NCBI GenBank assembly: GCA_015143735.1
Contig: VKHC01000041.1
Span: forward strand, 1-18,572
Direction of reading: 5' to 3'
Length of the DNA: 18,572 nucleotides
From: Synura sp. LO234KE
Taxonomy: Eukaryota; Sar; Synurophyceae; Synurales; Mallomonadaceae
Part shown: positions 7,691 through 16,960 of the stretch, in pieces
How positions within the stretch are numbered: position 1 is the stretch's first letter
How the letters are laid out: each line of letters opens with the position of its first letter
The notes under the pieces: generated by a model
The model's input: the letters and a program-made list of their open reading frames with translations, nothing else
Told to the model about the DNA's origin: nothing
Database searches by the model: none
Translations under genes and position numbers: made by a program

Positions 7691-9656
7691 ATGGCACAAC
7701 AACGAGAATTGCTGATTGGAGAAAATGCATTATTGCTTGCTCAAATAAAGGAGAAGGTAATAAGTTCTTTGTCTAAGTTTATATAACCCATTGAACGACA
7801 TTTATTGCAAGCGATTGGAGGAAGAACTTTTTCAGTGCGTTAAATACAGCCTCCGAGCACATGTTATACGAATATTGACGACATCTGGTACCATTGTTAA
7901 CAATCTAGGTATTGATTCTGTATTTCATATTTTGCTTCAATTTTATGGACACCTAATATATTTTAAAATAGACCCGGATGGTTATAGTTGCGCACACTTC
8001 GCTGCTAAGAAAGGCGATGTGGATATGCTACAAATTCTTGCAGAGTTTGGAGCTAATTTACACAGACAAACTGAAGGCGATTCGCGCATGCTTCCTATTC
8101 ATTGGGCAGCGAGTGAAGGAAAAATAGGATCAATAAGATTTCTTTTAGATAAGCGAGCGGACATAAATGCGCAAGATAATACAGGATCAACACCACTAAT
8201 TGTAGCAACCCAGCACAATCAAATTGACTGCGCGATATTTCTGCTTAAGAACGGCGCCGATCTGACTTTGAGAGACTCAAATGGAGATACAGCGGCTCAT
8301 TGGGCAGCATACAAAGGATACGTGGATTTCTTTAGCTTGTACTGTTACTTTCATGCACAATGCGTAAATGAAGATGATACATTTGGCCAGGTATGTATCT
8401 GATCAGCAATCCCTGTTCCATATCCATTCACGGTGGGATAGTTACGATTGCTAATCTATTCTTGCTCTCTCTCGCACCAGACCCCTTTACACTTAGCTGC
8501 CCTTCGAGGAGAGAAGGCTATGGTAGATCATCTATTATATAATTGTCACGCGGATACCACGAAGAAAGACCGCAACGGTCTCACACCCATGGAGCTCGCA
8601 TCAAAGAAGAGCCAGGTGGAGACGGAGTGGGCGTTGCGGAGGTACATGCACAAGAGCACGCTGAACCTCGTGCTGTCGATCGGCCTCCGACGTCTCTTCA
8701 ACTCGCGGTGAGAATAGTTCATATTCGTACAAATTTTCGATGGACCGATGTGGAGGATTCACAACCTACCTCTCGTTGTCGCGTCATTCCCCCCTCCCCG
8801 TTTACGATTCAGGTTTTGCTGCTTTCTAATGTGCGGCTCCGATATCAAAGAAATATCTGTGTGGCCTTATCGCATAGTATTCTGGTCCAACTTCTGGGGC
8901 TCGGTCTTCACACTTATGTTCTTATCCGACGAACGGATGTACGATCTCTACCGACTGCACGCGACCAACATCATCCTACAGTGCGTCTGGTGGACTTTCT
9001 TCCTGACTTGTTCGTGCAAGACACCGTCCTATGTCCGCGTGAGTGACAGTGACATACAAGAGTACGACCGCTGTCTCAATGTCATCGGACAGGCCGTTAC
9101 GGAAGACGGCCTTCCTCGGCTCTGCCACACGTGTCACATTCGCCGCCCGATCCGATCCAAACACTGTAAGGTTCAGAAGAGGTGCATTCACAAATTCGAC
9201 CACTACTGCCCCTTCGTGTACAATACGGTGTGCAGAGACAATTACCGTTACTTCGTGGGCACCATATTCATGTATGTGGTTTGCGCCGTGTTCTGGGAAA
9301 TAACCGCCGCCTACTACGTAAACCGTGTGACCGTGACCTGGTGGTTCCTCGGATTCATGGCATACGTCATGATCTGGACGTTCCTAATGTGTGGCCTTCT
9401 TCACTACCACTTCCAACTGCTGACGGTGAACCTCACTACCAATGAGCACATCGGGATGACGAAGTACGCCTACATGCGCAACGCTCAAGGAATGATAGAC
9501 AACCCCTTCCAGACTCGCTACTGGTGCACCAATATCTACAATGGACTATTTCCGTCGGACGCGAGCTACTATACCCGCGAGGAGCTTACGGGCGAGTTAC
9601 TGACCGAGGACCCCGCCTCTGCCTCTGCCACAGTAGGGGCGGGGGGTGCGGTATAG
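7691..9656 (+). CDS. AKR1: Ankyrin-repeat DHHC-family protein S-acyltransferase, DHYC type (Akr1/HIP14-like, 5 exons)
   Basis: Enzymes of this family transfer palmitate to cysteines of client proteins at Golgi/endosomal membranes, and their ankyrin repeats select clients. Proposed exons are 7691-7756, 7812-7908, 7972-8390, 8481-8707 and 8813-9656, giving 550 aa. Introns of 55, 63, 90 and 105 bp are GT..AG in phases 0, 1, 0 and 2, with all junctions in frame. The N-terminus is MAQQRELLIGENALLLAQIK. About six ankyrin repeats cover residues 55-250 (HWAA, TPLHLAA signatures). Two hydrophobic segments precede the Cys-rich domain at 374-414, two follow it, and TTNE (478-481) is the conserved TTxE motif. 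The active site is D399-H400-Y401-C402, as in yeast Akr1. Zinc site 1 (C374, C377, H387, C394) is intact. In site 2 only C388 remains, with Q391, Y401 and T408 at the other ligand positions. The stop is TAG. The start is inferred from an in-frame ATG and matching phase. Confidence 0.9.
7909..7971 (+). other. Stop-free in-frame 63-bp intron inside the ankyrin region
   Basis: The sequence runs G|GTATTG ... AAAATAG|AC, is 63 bp (a multiple of three), very AT-rich, and has no stop in the reading frame, so a simple ORF reads straight through it. Removing it joins VNNL to DPDGYS and restores ordinary ankyrin spacing. Keeping it would add 21 hydrophobic residues (about GIDSVFHILLQFYGHLIYFKI). Splicing is the better model, but retention would stay in frame. 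Confidence 0.75.
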
Positions 9657-10310
9657 AAAGGGGACTGCGAGTCGCCCTTCCTGCTGCGAGGACGTATATA
9701 TAGATGAGTCTGTGTCTATATGACGGCACGGGGACTGCGCTGGATCTGCGCGTCCCCTCGGGATGCGAATACGTAGAGGTCTTGAATCACATGTTACATG
9801 TCCATGTCCCCGAAATGAACAAAAAACCAATTCCTCTGCCGCCTCTCACGCTAAGGACTCGACGTACTTGTAAACACCAACTGGCAGCGAAGGGTTCGGA
9901 CGGCTGCGCTATTCTTGATTACAATATTTTCGCTGCTTGGTGTCTCTGTTTGGATATAAGTCATGTTGCATTATTTCTTCCTTTATGCCGTCGTAGTGAT
10001 TTCTAAATGCAAATATTGTAAAATCCATTTCCACTTGGTGTTTGAAATGATAGTGTTAGCATCAATCCCTCACTGTTAAAAACTTCTGCCTTCCCAAAAG
10101 AAGCAGTAGAAACAACAGCGGAACAATAGAGAGTATTATGAATATTCTTGGTTATTTTCATACTAAAAGGATTTCAACGCTACTACTAGAGAGCAACTTG
10201 GTAGTGACATTCGTTTAGCTATACCACCACCAGCCTTATTTCGTTTAGCGAAAAGAATCGAATTTTCAGTCAGTAGAATATCCGCATTGCCTCGGTGGTA
10301 TAAATTTCTC
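9657..10310. other. Non-coding interval downstream of the acyltransferase gene
   Basis: It should contain the 3' UTR of the acyltransferase gene. An ATG frame at 9704-10006 (100 codons) has no recognisable domain and is probably chance. TTCGTTTAGC occurs at 10210-10219 and again at 10240-10249, and once more at 11548-11557. The sequence becomes AT-rich after about 9900. No RNA gene was recognised. Confidence 0.5.
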
Positions 10311-10790
10311 CACTATAAACGGTCTATAGATGGTCTACGGCGGGTCTACAGCGGATACTATATCACGGTGACTATAATACGGTAGTGTCCGAATATGGAC
10401 AACCGACTATAGCCACGCAATATACAGTGACTATAAACGGTAACTATAGACGGTGACTATGATGGTAGCTATGACGGTAACTATAAGCGGACACTATATA
10501 CGGTAACTATAAACGGTAAATATACACGGTGACTATGCTCGGTATCTATAGACGGTGACTATGCTCGGTACCTGTAGACGGTCACTATGGACGGTGACTA
10601 TAAACGGTCACCACAGACGGTGACTATAAACGGCGACTATGGACGGTGACTATAAGCGGTCACTACACACGGGCACTATATACGGACACTATACACGGAC
10701 ACTATACATGGTCACTACACACGGACACTATACACGGACACTATACATGGTCACAACACACGGACACGATACACGGACACTATGGACGGT
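10311..10790. repeat. 13-bp minisatellite, about 35 diverged units
   Basis: Units approximate GG(T/A)(G/C)ACTATA(A/C)AC and repeat every 13 bp with substitutions and a few indels. The 3' end is most regular and contains a higher-order 39-bp unit (three 13-mers) at 10682-10720 that repeats at 10721-10759 with one mismatch. A 60-codon open frame across the 3' part (10639-10821) exists only because 39 is a multiple of three; it is not considered a gene. Confidence 0.9.
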
Positions 10791-10930
10791 GAAAAAATTA
10801 TTCTTGTTATATAACAAATAGTGAATAGTTAGATAGCCATATATTATCGCCACCACTTGTACTCACTATAGTAATAATTTTGTCATCAGTAGAGCAAGAA
10901 GTCACTAGTAGTAGAAGAGAAAAATTTAAC

Positions 10931-11460
10931 ATATTTCTTACTTACAAGGAGCTCTCCGGAGCAGCCATAAATACTAGTAGGGCATATAAAAAATTAAACT
11001 GAAGATATGAATACTGTTAATTTCCAGTAGGATTTCGGTACATCGTAATGCATAATGCTAGTACCAACTAATGTGGTAGATGTAGAGAAAGTACCAATAT
11101 TATCACTTATTGGTTCATTCCGTTGCATTTGACACAGAATAAATATAAACGGATGAGAGGAACGGTGTTACTTGCTAGTAGTGTTCCGGTGCCGTCAAAT
11201 ATGGTAGTACCCACTATCATAGCACAAAAAAGTAAAAGCAAAATAGGAATATTGTTACTTACTGGCAGATTTTCGGTGAAGTTATACCTCAAAAAATTTC
11301 TAGAATGGCAGAGGGGAAATTATGTAGAGAGTACGAACGTTGTCACTTACTTCAGAAATTCGGTGCTGTTGTACTAAGCACTATTACCCACTCGAATGGA
11401 GGTGAAAAATATAATCGAGTATATACTGAAAAGTACTTACAGTATGTCCGGATAAGGGCG
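10931..11460. repeat. Degenerate tandem array, period about 66-94 bp
   Basis: A recurring core, roughly (A)ATATTGTTACTTACT followed 5-10 bases later by TTTCGG or TTCCGG, starts near 10931, 11009, 11094, 11160, 11248, 11334 and 11428. The spacing is 66-94 bp. Some neighbouring units also share flanks (ATGTAGAGA before the copies near 11094 and 11334). The array is AT-rich with no convincing ORF. On the minus strand several cores read AGTAAGT, like a splice donor. Confidence 0.55.
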
Positions 11461-11719
11461 CTAAAGTTTAAATTGAGAGTAAATTACTCGCACTTTTATA
11501 TTGAGAACTACGGCGGCTATAATTATGCATGGTAACTATACCTTGAATTCGTTTAGCCTCGAACATCAGTTGGCCTTCAGGGACGGTGGGGTTAGCTGCA
11601 GAATCATAAAGAAATTAGAAAAAGCAGAATCACGGAGTTGTTAACAGAATAATAGCAACACGTACCTACGGCATTAATGTACCAGCAGTAAGTTATTGCA
11701 ATTTTCAAACCTGTGGATA

Positions 11720-11762
11720 TAACCAATACTATAACCAAAAGCTCTGATTATAATACTGGTTA
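11720..11762 (-). repeat. Imperfect inverted repeat, possible minus-strand RNA hairpin
   Basis: Arms 11720-11737 and 11745-11762 flank a 7-base loop. As plus-strand RNA there are three A.C mismatches in 18 positions. As minus-strand RNA all three become G.U pairs, so the full 18-bp stem closes. It could be a small non-coding RNA or a remnant of a miniature inverted-repeat element; no flanking target-site duplication was identified. Confidence 0.4.
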
Positions 11763-12540
11763 ATGCACCGTTTACGAAATATGCAGTACTCGTTCTCAAA
11801 CATTTGAAGGGTTCGGAGCTATACGTAAACGGCGCCTAATCGTTTTTTTGCCATTATTGATTGAATCCCCAATAATATCCATTTCCCTCGCTACCGAGCT
11901 GATCAACCTCGCTGTCAATATCGATGGCCATTCAGTAGCTGATTCCTCCTAACTTTTATTTTCTGACGTAGATTCCTTCCCATAGGCTGCATCTAAGATT
12001 TATTTGACTGAGGTATAAACAGTGTAATTATTTTTCTCGTCATCTGTAGGACAACAATTAACCACAGAATGTATTGGACCACGATCAAACGTTTCCTTTT
12101 GGGAGTTCTTCGAGTACGACCTGTGTCCTAGGACGGACTGCGCGCTCATCGTGGCTCGAGTATGGAGGATCCGGTGTGGAGCCATGGCGGAGGGAAAAGG
12201 GGCGGCAATGGTGCAGAGGAGAGCATGAAGGTCGGGTGGGGTAGGGATAGCATGGTGTGGGGCCGTCATCCGTATGAGGACAAGCAGAGCGGGGGCAGTC
12301 AAGGACGGAGGACCGATTTTCAAATACCACCATTGGTCTGAGAAGAGCAATAATATGGGGATATCGGTGGGGGGGGGGCAGCGGGCAGTAATTGGGGAAG
12401 CCGGCGAGGAAGGGCAGTCAGCAAGGTGGTGAGGCGTTCTCCTGGGGACAAGGTGGTGATATCCGCCGGGCAGGTGATAGAGTGCGAGGCAAGATATTGG
12501 CGTTGAGGGAGAGAAAGCGCGAGGAGCCACTGTGCGGAGA
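11763..12540. other. AT-rich spacer, then GC-rich leader of the retroelement
   Basis: Composition changes sharply near 12090-12120, from roughly 30% to roughly 60% GC by hand count of single lines. This may mark the 5' boundary of the retroelement. After it lies a Gly-rich 59-codon frame (ATG 12162, TGA 12339) of unknown meaning and a run of 10 G at 12369-12378. Long minus-strand frames here (12000-12577) are proline-rich and look like antisense of GC-rich sequence. No target-site duplication was recognised. Confidence 0.4.
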
Positions 12541-13301
12541 ATGGGGAGTCTCGAGTGGGAGCGGGCCTGCTACTCAAACCCGACTGCTACTGGAGACTCC
12601 TCTTCTTAGCGTCCCCGCAAGAAGAAGACTCCTCCTCTAGCTGGCGCCTCCACTCCGCTCCGGCGCTCGTCCAAGGCTGAACGCTCTCCGGAACCATGCC
12701 CGCGCTCGCCTTCTCACCTTAAGAAGGCCCGACCCCCAGAATACGACAGCCCCTCTCATTTACCCTCATCATCCCCTCCCAGACCTCGGTCCGGTGCGTC
12801 GGAAATCCGCTCTGACCCAAGTATCTCCCATCAAGGCCCTGACATCTGGAACGCCCCAACCCTCCTTCCCTTCCAAGGTGAGTGTCTCTTCTCCACGACA
12901 GAGTTGTACTTTCCCCTGTACGATTCAAAGGGTAATAAGAAAAGATGGTCTCCCTCTGATCTTGCCATCTGCGAATATAGAGGAACCAAGGTCCGGCACT
13001 CCCAGGCCACCTTACCTTCATATCAGTCCGCATACTTGTGCGAACTAGCATGCTATGGCAGATTCGCATGCGACAATTTCAACGACAAAACCATAAACTG
13101 TCGGCTTTGTCCATACACTGCCCCGGGACGACTCAGCGTAAGCTTCGTCTTGTGGCCCTGCCAGGAGTTCGTATCCTCCCTGGTGAAGAACTCTACGCCA
13201 GCTATGGCCCCAACTATTGGCTCGATCGTTTGCCGACTTTACCCAGTGCTGTCAAACGGGAGTGCGTTGCTAAGTATAATTACTCATCCAACGTCCTCTA
13301 A
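12541..13301 (+). pseudogene. Retroelement 5' ORF remnant with SET-domain-like segment
   Basis: Possible ATG at 12541, interrupted by TAG at 12607. An open stretch follows with a basic, Ser/Pro-rich region (RPRKKK near 12610) that could be a nuclear localisation or nucleic-acid-binding tail. From about 12878 the frame reads QGECLFSTTE, AICEYRGTKV (about 12965), SAYLCEL, then YGRFACDNFNDKTINCRLCP (about 13055-13110). A frameshift near 13110-13135 leads into LRLVALPGVRILPGEELYAS and YGPNYW (to about 13215). This order (EYxG, ND..N, GEEL..SYG..YW) is the SET methyltransferase pattern. A TAA at 13299 breaks the new frame, which then continues. Catalytic competence cannot be claimed. The residues support a SET fold by motif only. 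Confidence 0.6.
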
Positions 13302-14260
13302 CGAGCGGGACTCCTTCGTGACGGCTCCAGAACCTCCGACTCGGCTCACAGTATCCGCCATTTTTTCAAACCTGATCGCTTACTTCTGGCCCAACGCGCC
13401 CTTCCCGATCACAAGAAGGTCTCCGTTCACGACTCCTTCATCTTCATCCCTGTCTCCGCTCTCGTCCACTTACCGGGAGTCCGACCCGTACGAGTACAAA
13501 CGTGCGGCGCTTGCTGAATATCTTGATTCCGAACCAGTTCTTCAAATACAATTGCACGAGTCCTCTTCCATGTACAACGTCTCTTGTACCCGACGGCTCG
13601 TGTGGCATTCAACTGGCCCTTCTCTATTGGACATTTCCTGACTCTGACTGGGGTCCCACGTTCCGGGAGTCGGGATTACAAGCACCTTTTCTCAAGTTTA
13701 GGCGCAGGGAGCTCAAACCGCAACAGCCCTAGATCTTATCATCCCTACTTCAACTTCAACAGGAGCGGACATCTCCCGGCTCTCATGCGCACCACACGCT
13801 CCAGCTCTGGTACGATGGCCACTCCCTTAATAATAATTGCCCCATTACCCTCTGCGACAAACACTTCGAGCTCCGCGAGATGTGCTCCCTCCTTCTCGAA
13901 GGCTCCAACTCCACTCTATTTGCTGAATCTGGTGAGGAAGCGATGGACCGCCGAATTGGCCGTCCCGTCAAAATTGTATTACGATGCCCGGTTCCCCGCC
14001 CGTTCCCAGCAGTTTACCGCCTCTGAGCTCCGCCAAATCCTTACCCAGCTTCACCGCCCGTCCGTTCTCAGAAGTCAACATTATTATCCTTATGAGACGA
14101 AGCCCGACTTCCTGCCCTGGTTCGAGTCCTCCCTTGCGATCCTTCTGGACCGCTTTCTCCCTCCCCCCGGGACTGGCATAAGTTCCCTGTACCCGTTGCG
14201 TTTCCAGAATCAGTTTGTGTGCCTCCTTTTCAAGTCTCCGTAGCAACTTCCGACTCGGTC
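13302..14260 (+). pseudogene. Retroelement remnant: first DGSCG (OTU-like cysteine protease) module
   Basis: After the SET-like part the same frame continues (HFFKPDRLLLAQRALPDHKK and onward) to a TGA near 13514, then a second frame carries LVPDGSCGIQLALLYW with Cys encoded at 13601. Downstream in that frame are LWYDGHSLNNNCPI (about 13805) and CDKHFELREMCSLLL, interrupted by TAG near 13730. The DGSCGxQxA motif resembles the nucleophile motif of OTU-type cysteine proteases (DGNCLF), which several transposons carry. The match rests on one motif, so the fold assignment is tentative. Confidence 0.4.
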
Positions 14261-14943
14261 CCTTATGAAATCTCTCTTGGTCAGAATAAATTTACTGATC
14301 ATTTTAACACAGGTTTCTTCTCGGTCTCTCACCAATGTCAGCCCATTGTCTTCCAGGAAAAGGCGAGAATCTGCGTCTGTGGACATTCACTTACTCTCAT
14401 CCGATCCCTCGGAAGAGTTAGCCAGCATCGTCGAATCCACCCCGATGTACCTTGGTTGTGCGGTTCGGACATTTTCCCTATCCCTCCCTGTTGAGCTCTG
14501 TCGTCCGGACGGGTCTTGCGGTCTTCAATTTGCCGGTGCCGTTCTTCTTGAACCTGAATCCTGGCATCCCGGCCCCCACTCCTCTTGGTACTTTGACTTT
14601 CCTGAGAAGAAAGATTTGTTTAATCACACCCTTGAACGGGGGGCTACGGCGTCCGGCATCCCTCCAGACACGCTTCCTAAGATACCAGGCACTCTGTCGT
14701 GGCTCTCCAACACGTCACCAGGGATGCTTCCCCCTCGCTTCTGGTTCTCCAACGTCGACGTCCACCAGGTCCTTTGCTCCTATCGCCGTACCGTCTCCAT
14801 TTAGTGCCAACCGCCAGGGGACGACTGGTCCGATTGGTTTGTCCAGGACTGCTCCATCGACGTCAGCGGTATCGCCTCCTGCGCGACCTACGCTCAACTT
14901 CTGGATTACTTCCGACCCTCTCGACTGGACGGCGGGGCTTTGA
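14261..14943 (+). pseudogene. Retroelement remnant: second DGSCG module
   Basis: In another frame, CRPDGSCGLQFAGAVLLEPE appears with Cys encoded at 14517, followed by ESWHPGP, a FPEKKDLF region and FWFSNVDVHQVL. A further frame near 14820-14940 reads DWSDWFVQDCSIDVSGIASC, which aligns loosely with the LWYDGHSLNNNCPI block of the first module. The spacing from the first motif is 916 bp. It looks like a diverged duplicate of the first module. Confidence 0.4.
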
Positions 14944-16200
14944 CGAGTGCGCATTAATCACCATGGCGCGCCCCGGCGGCGTTGAGCACAGCACTCCCGC
15001 GAGCCCTGCGGGGTCGCATTCTGGAAACCATGCCCGGGCTACACTCGACTCATCGCGGCTGCCCTACCACCACTGCCATCTATGGGGGCACGGCTGGAGT
15101 GACCATACTCTCGCAATCCACGTCCGTCCTATTCCCGCCTCCGGACTCGAAGCCGGGGTTTGACTCTTCCGATCTGTTTTGTGCTGACTCCTCCTCTCCG
15201 GACTGTCCCCTTGCTGTTGATGATTTCATGGAGCTCACCTCAGAGGCGATATCCTCGCCCGCCTTATCCACCCCCGTATCCGTCGTGTTGCCCTCTTCCT
15301 TGGCTTCAGCCCCGGTTTTGCACCTCGCGCCAGGTTTGCTCCCACAGGGTAGTCTGCTTCATTTGCCGGGTCGGCAGCTAACGCTAATTGACTGTCCGTC
15401 CTCTAGTTCTTCCGAACACACTAACTCTTCCTCCGGCGAACCTTACCAGCGTCGCTTTATTCCTGTCCTTGCCTCTCCGGCTGATTTCACTTGTGGCCCT
15501 TGTGCGACACTGGCTTTGTCCCGTAAGCACTCTAGCACTGACTGGCACGCCGCTCTCCTGGATCACGACCCATGTCCTCCGATTTATGGGTATCACACCC
15601 TCCGCTACACTGGAGGCACTTTTTCCTTACTTACCTCTGTTTTTGCCACCATAAATCATGGTATGGACACGGTCTTGACGTTATGGTAGCAAGCAGAACT
15701 TTATCTTACCCAGTCGTGGGAAGCACCGGACTGCTATCTGCCCGAGGAGGTCAATATTCATAACTCTCATTGTCTTGGGGGGGCGGGACGTCGGTCCCTC
15801 GCCGTTGTACCGGGTCTTGCTCTCCCGTACACTCCCAGTCTCCTGGAAATTTTTCAGAGACTGTACTACATCCTGGCAGGAGCCTACTCCGGTCTGTACA
15901 GGTCATTGACACAGTCTCCTCCACGGCAACGTGGTACCAAGTGGCCAATTATAGCTCGCTCCTGAAGACGTTTCCACGCAATCCATTCCTGACATTAATT
16001 GACGCTCGCGGCGCGGTGCATATAGCACGGCTGAACCATCTAGGGGTCCGTTGCCTCCCATGATGCCCCCCTCGGCCTTTCTCACTCCGTATCACCCCCC
16101 CCCCGGCTCCGTTGCCCTCCAAACCTGCCCTCGATTGAGAGGCATTCGGGTCTACCGCTCTCTGCGACAGTCATCCGGATGCGTTTAAGCTCTCCCACCA
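14944..16200 (+). pseudogene. Retroelement remnant: possible third protease-like module and linker
   Basis: A weaker relative of the DGSCG motif, ADFTCGPCATLALS then TDW, has its Cys encoded at 15492, 975 bp after the second. SWYGHG near 15655 echoes WYDGH of module one. Open but unrecognised frames cover 14982-15689 and 15770-16063. A run of 10 C lies at 16095-16104. Function unknown. Assignment to the same element is by position. Confidence 0.3.
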
Positions 16201-16209
16201 CGGCAATCT

Positions 16210-16960
16210 AGGGCTTCCTGACGACTTTAGAGTGGTCTACCATAACATCAATGCCTCGACGGGTTCAAACATGCAGAACTCCTTGCGTTCATGTCCTTGG
16301 CTAATCTTGACTGCCTGGTGTTCACTGATGCGCGCGTCTTTAAAACTCACAGCCGTCACTTTCTTCGCGAAACCCGCGCGGAACTTGGTCCGTGAGCGGT
16401 CTGCCTTGTATCCTCTCCGACAGCGACCTCGTCCTCTGCTGATGGTCATGATGGCATCAAGGCCGGGGGTGAGAACAACGTCATCATCCTCAACGAACGC
16501 TGGGGTCCCTCCCTCGAGCACTTCAAATCCGACCCCTCCGGGCTCTGTGTTGCGGACGAAGCCGTTTTGAAATCCTCTCATGGTTGCCTTCAGATTATTG
16601 GCACGTATACTGGCCTTTTCCTGCCACCTCCGGATTTCCTCTTGATGCCACGGACGGTCGTCTGCGGAAGGGCCTGCTCCATCGCCTGGCCGTTTACTTG
16701 AAGTCCGTCAAGTCCACCGAGACACCATTGACATACGTGCAACTGACCATTCAGTAGTGGATGCATCGGCATATTGCTACGCCCGAGAATATCTCTATTT
16801 GTGGGGGGGGATTTCAGTTGCTGTTGGACTGGTCGCTCGGACGGGGTCGGCTACTCTGCCCCTCTCCGCGACTGGACCAAAGCCGTGGGCTTTCGGTCCC
16901 GACATTCCGACCTTTCCCCGGATCCAGAGGCGTAACGAAATGAAGAGTACAAAATAAATA
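16210..16960 (+). pseudogene. Retroelement APE-type endonuclease remnant
   Basis: The segment starts with RVVYHNINASTG (about 16223), comparable to the first strand of exonuclease-endonuclease-phosphatase domains. It shifts frame to LANLDCLVFTDARVF (about 16300), then GGENNVIILNERWG (about 16465) and LHRLAVYLKSVKS with TYVQLTI (about 16680-16750). Near 16800 comes ISICGGDF, the GGDFN-type catalytic motif, with Ser where Asn is normal. LRDWTKAVGFRSRHS follows. This endonuclease would nick the target DNA for target-primed reverse transcription. At least three frameshifts make it non-functional. Confidence 0.6.

Noticed and set aside
7545-7730. Longer hydrophobic N-terminus for the minus-strand small gene starting at 7730
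   Set aside because: It would run antisense through exon 1 of the acyltransferase gene and past its own splice donor at 7570. The shorter start at 7607 leaves a sensible gap.
9704-10006. 100-codon ATG frame after the acyltransferase gene
   Set aside because: No recognisable domain, no splice or promoter signs, and it starts 48 bp after another gene's stop, so it is probably UTR read by chance.
10639-10821. Repetitive 60-codon protein (TRTLYMVTTHG units)
   Set aside because: It is a translation of the 13-bp minisatellite, open only because three units equal 39 bp.
12000-12577. Proline-rich minus-strand ORFs of 85-176 codons
   Set aside because: They are antisense to the GC-rich retroelement leader, overlap one another in different frames, and have low-complexity composition typical of GC-rich shadows.
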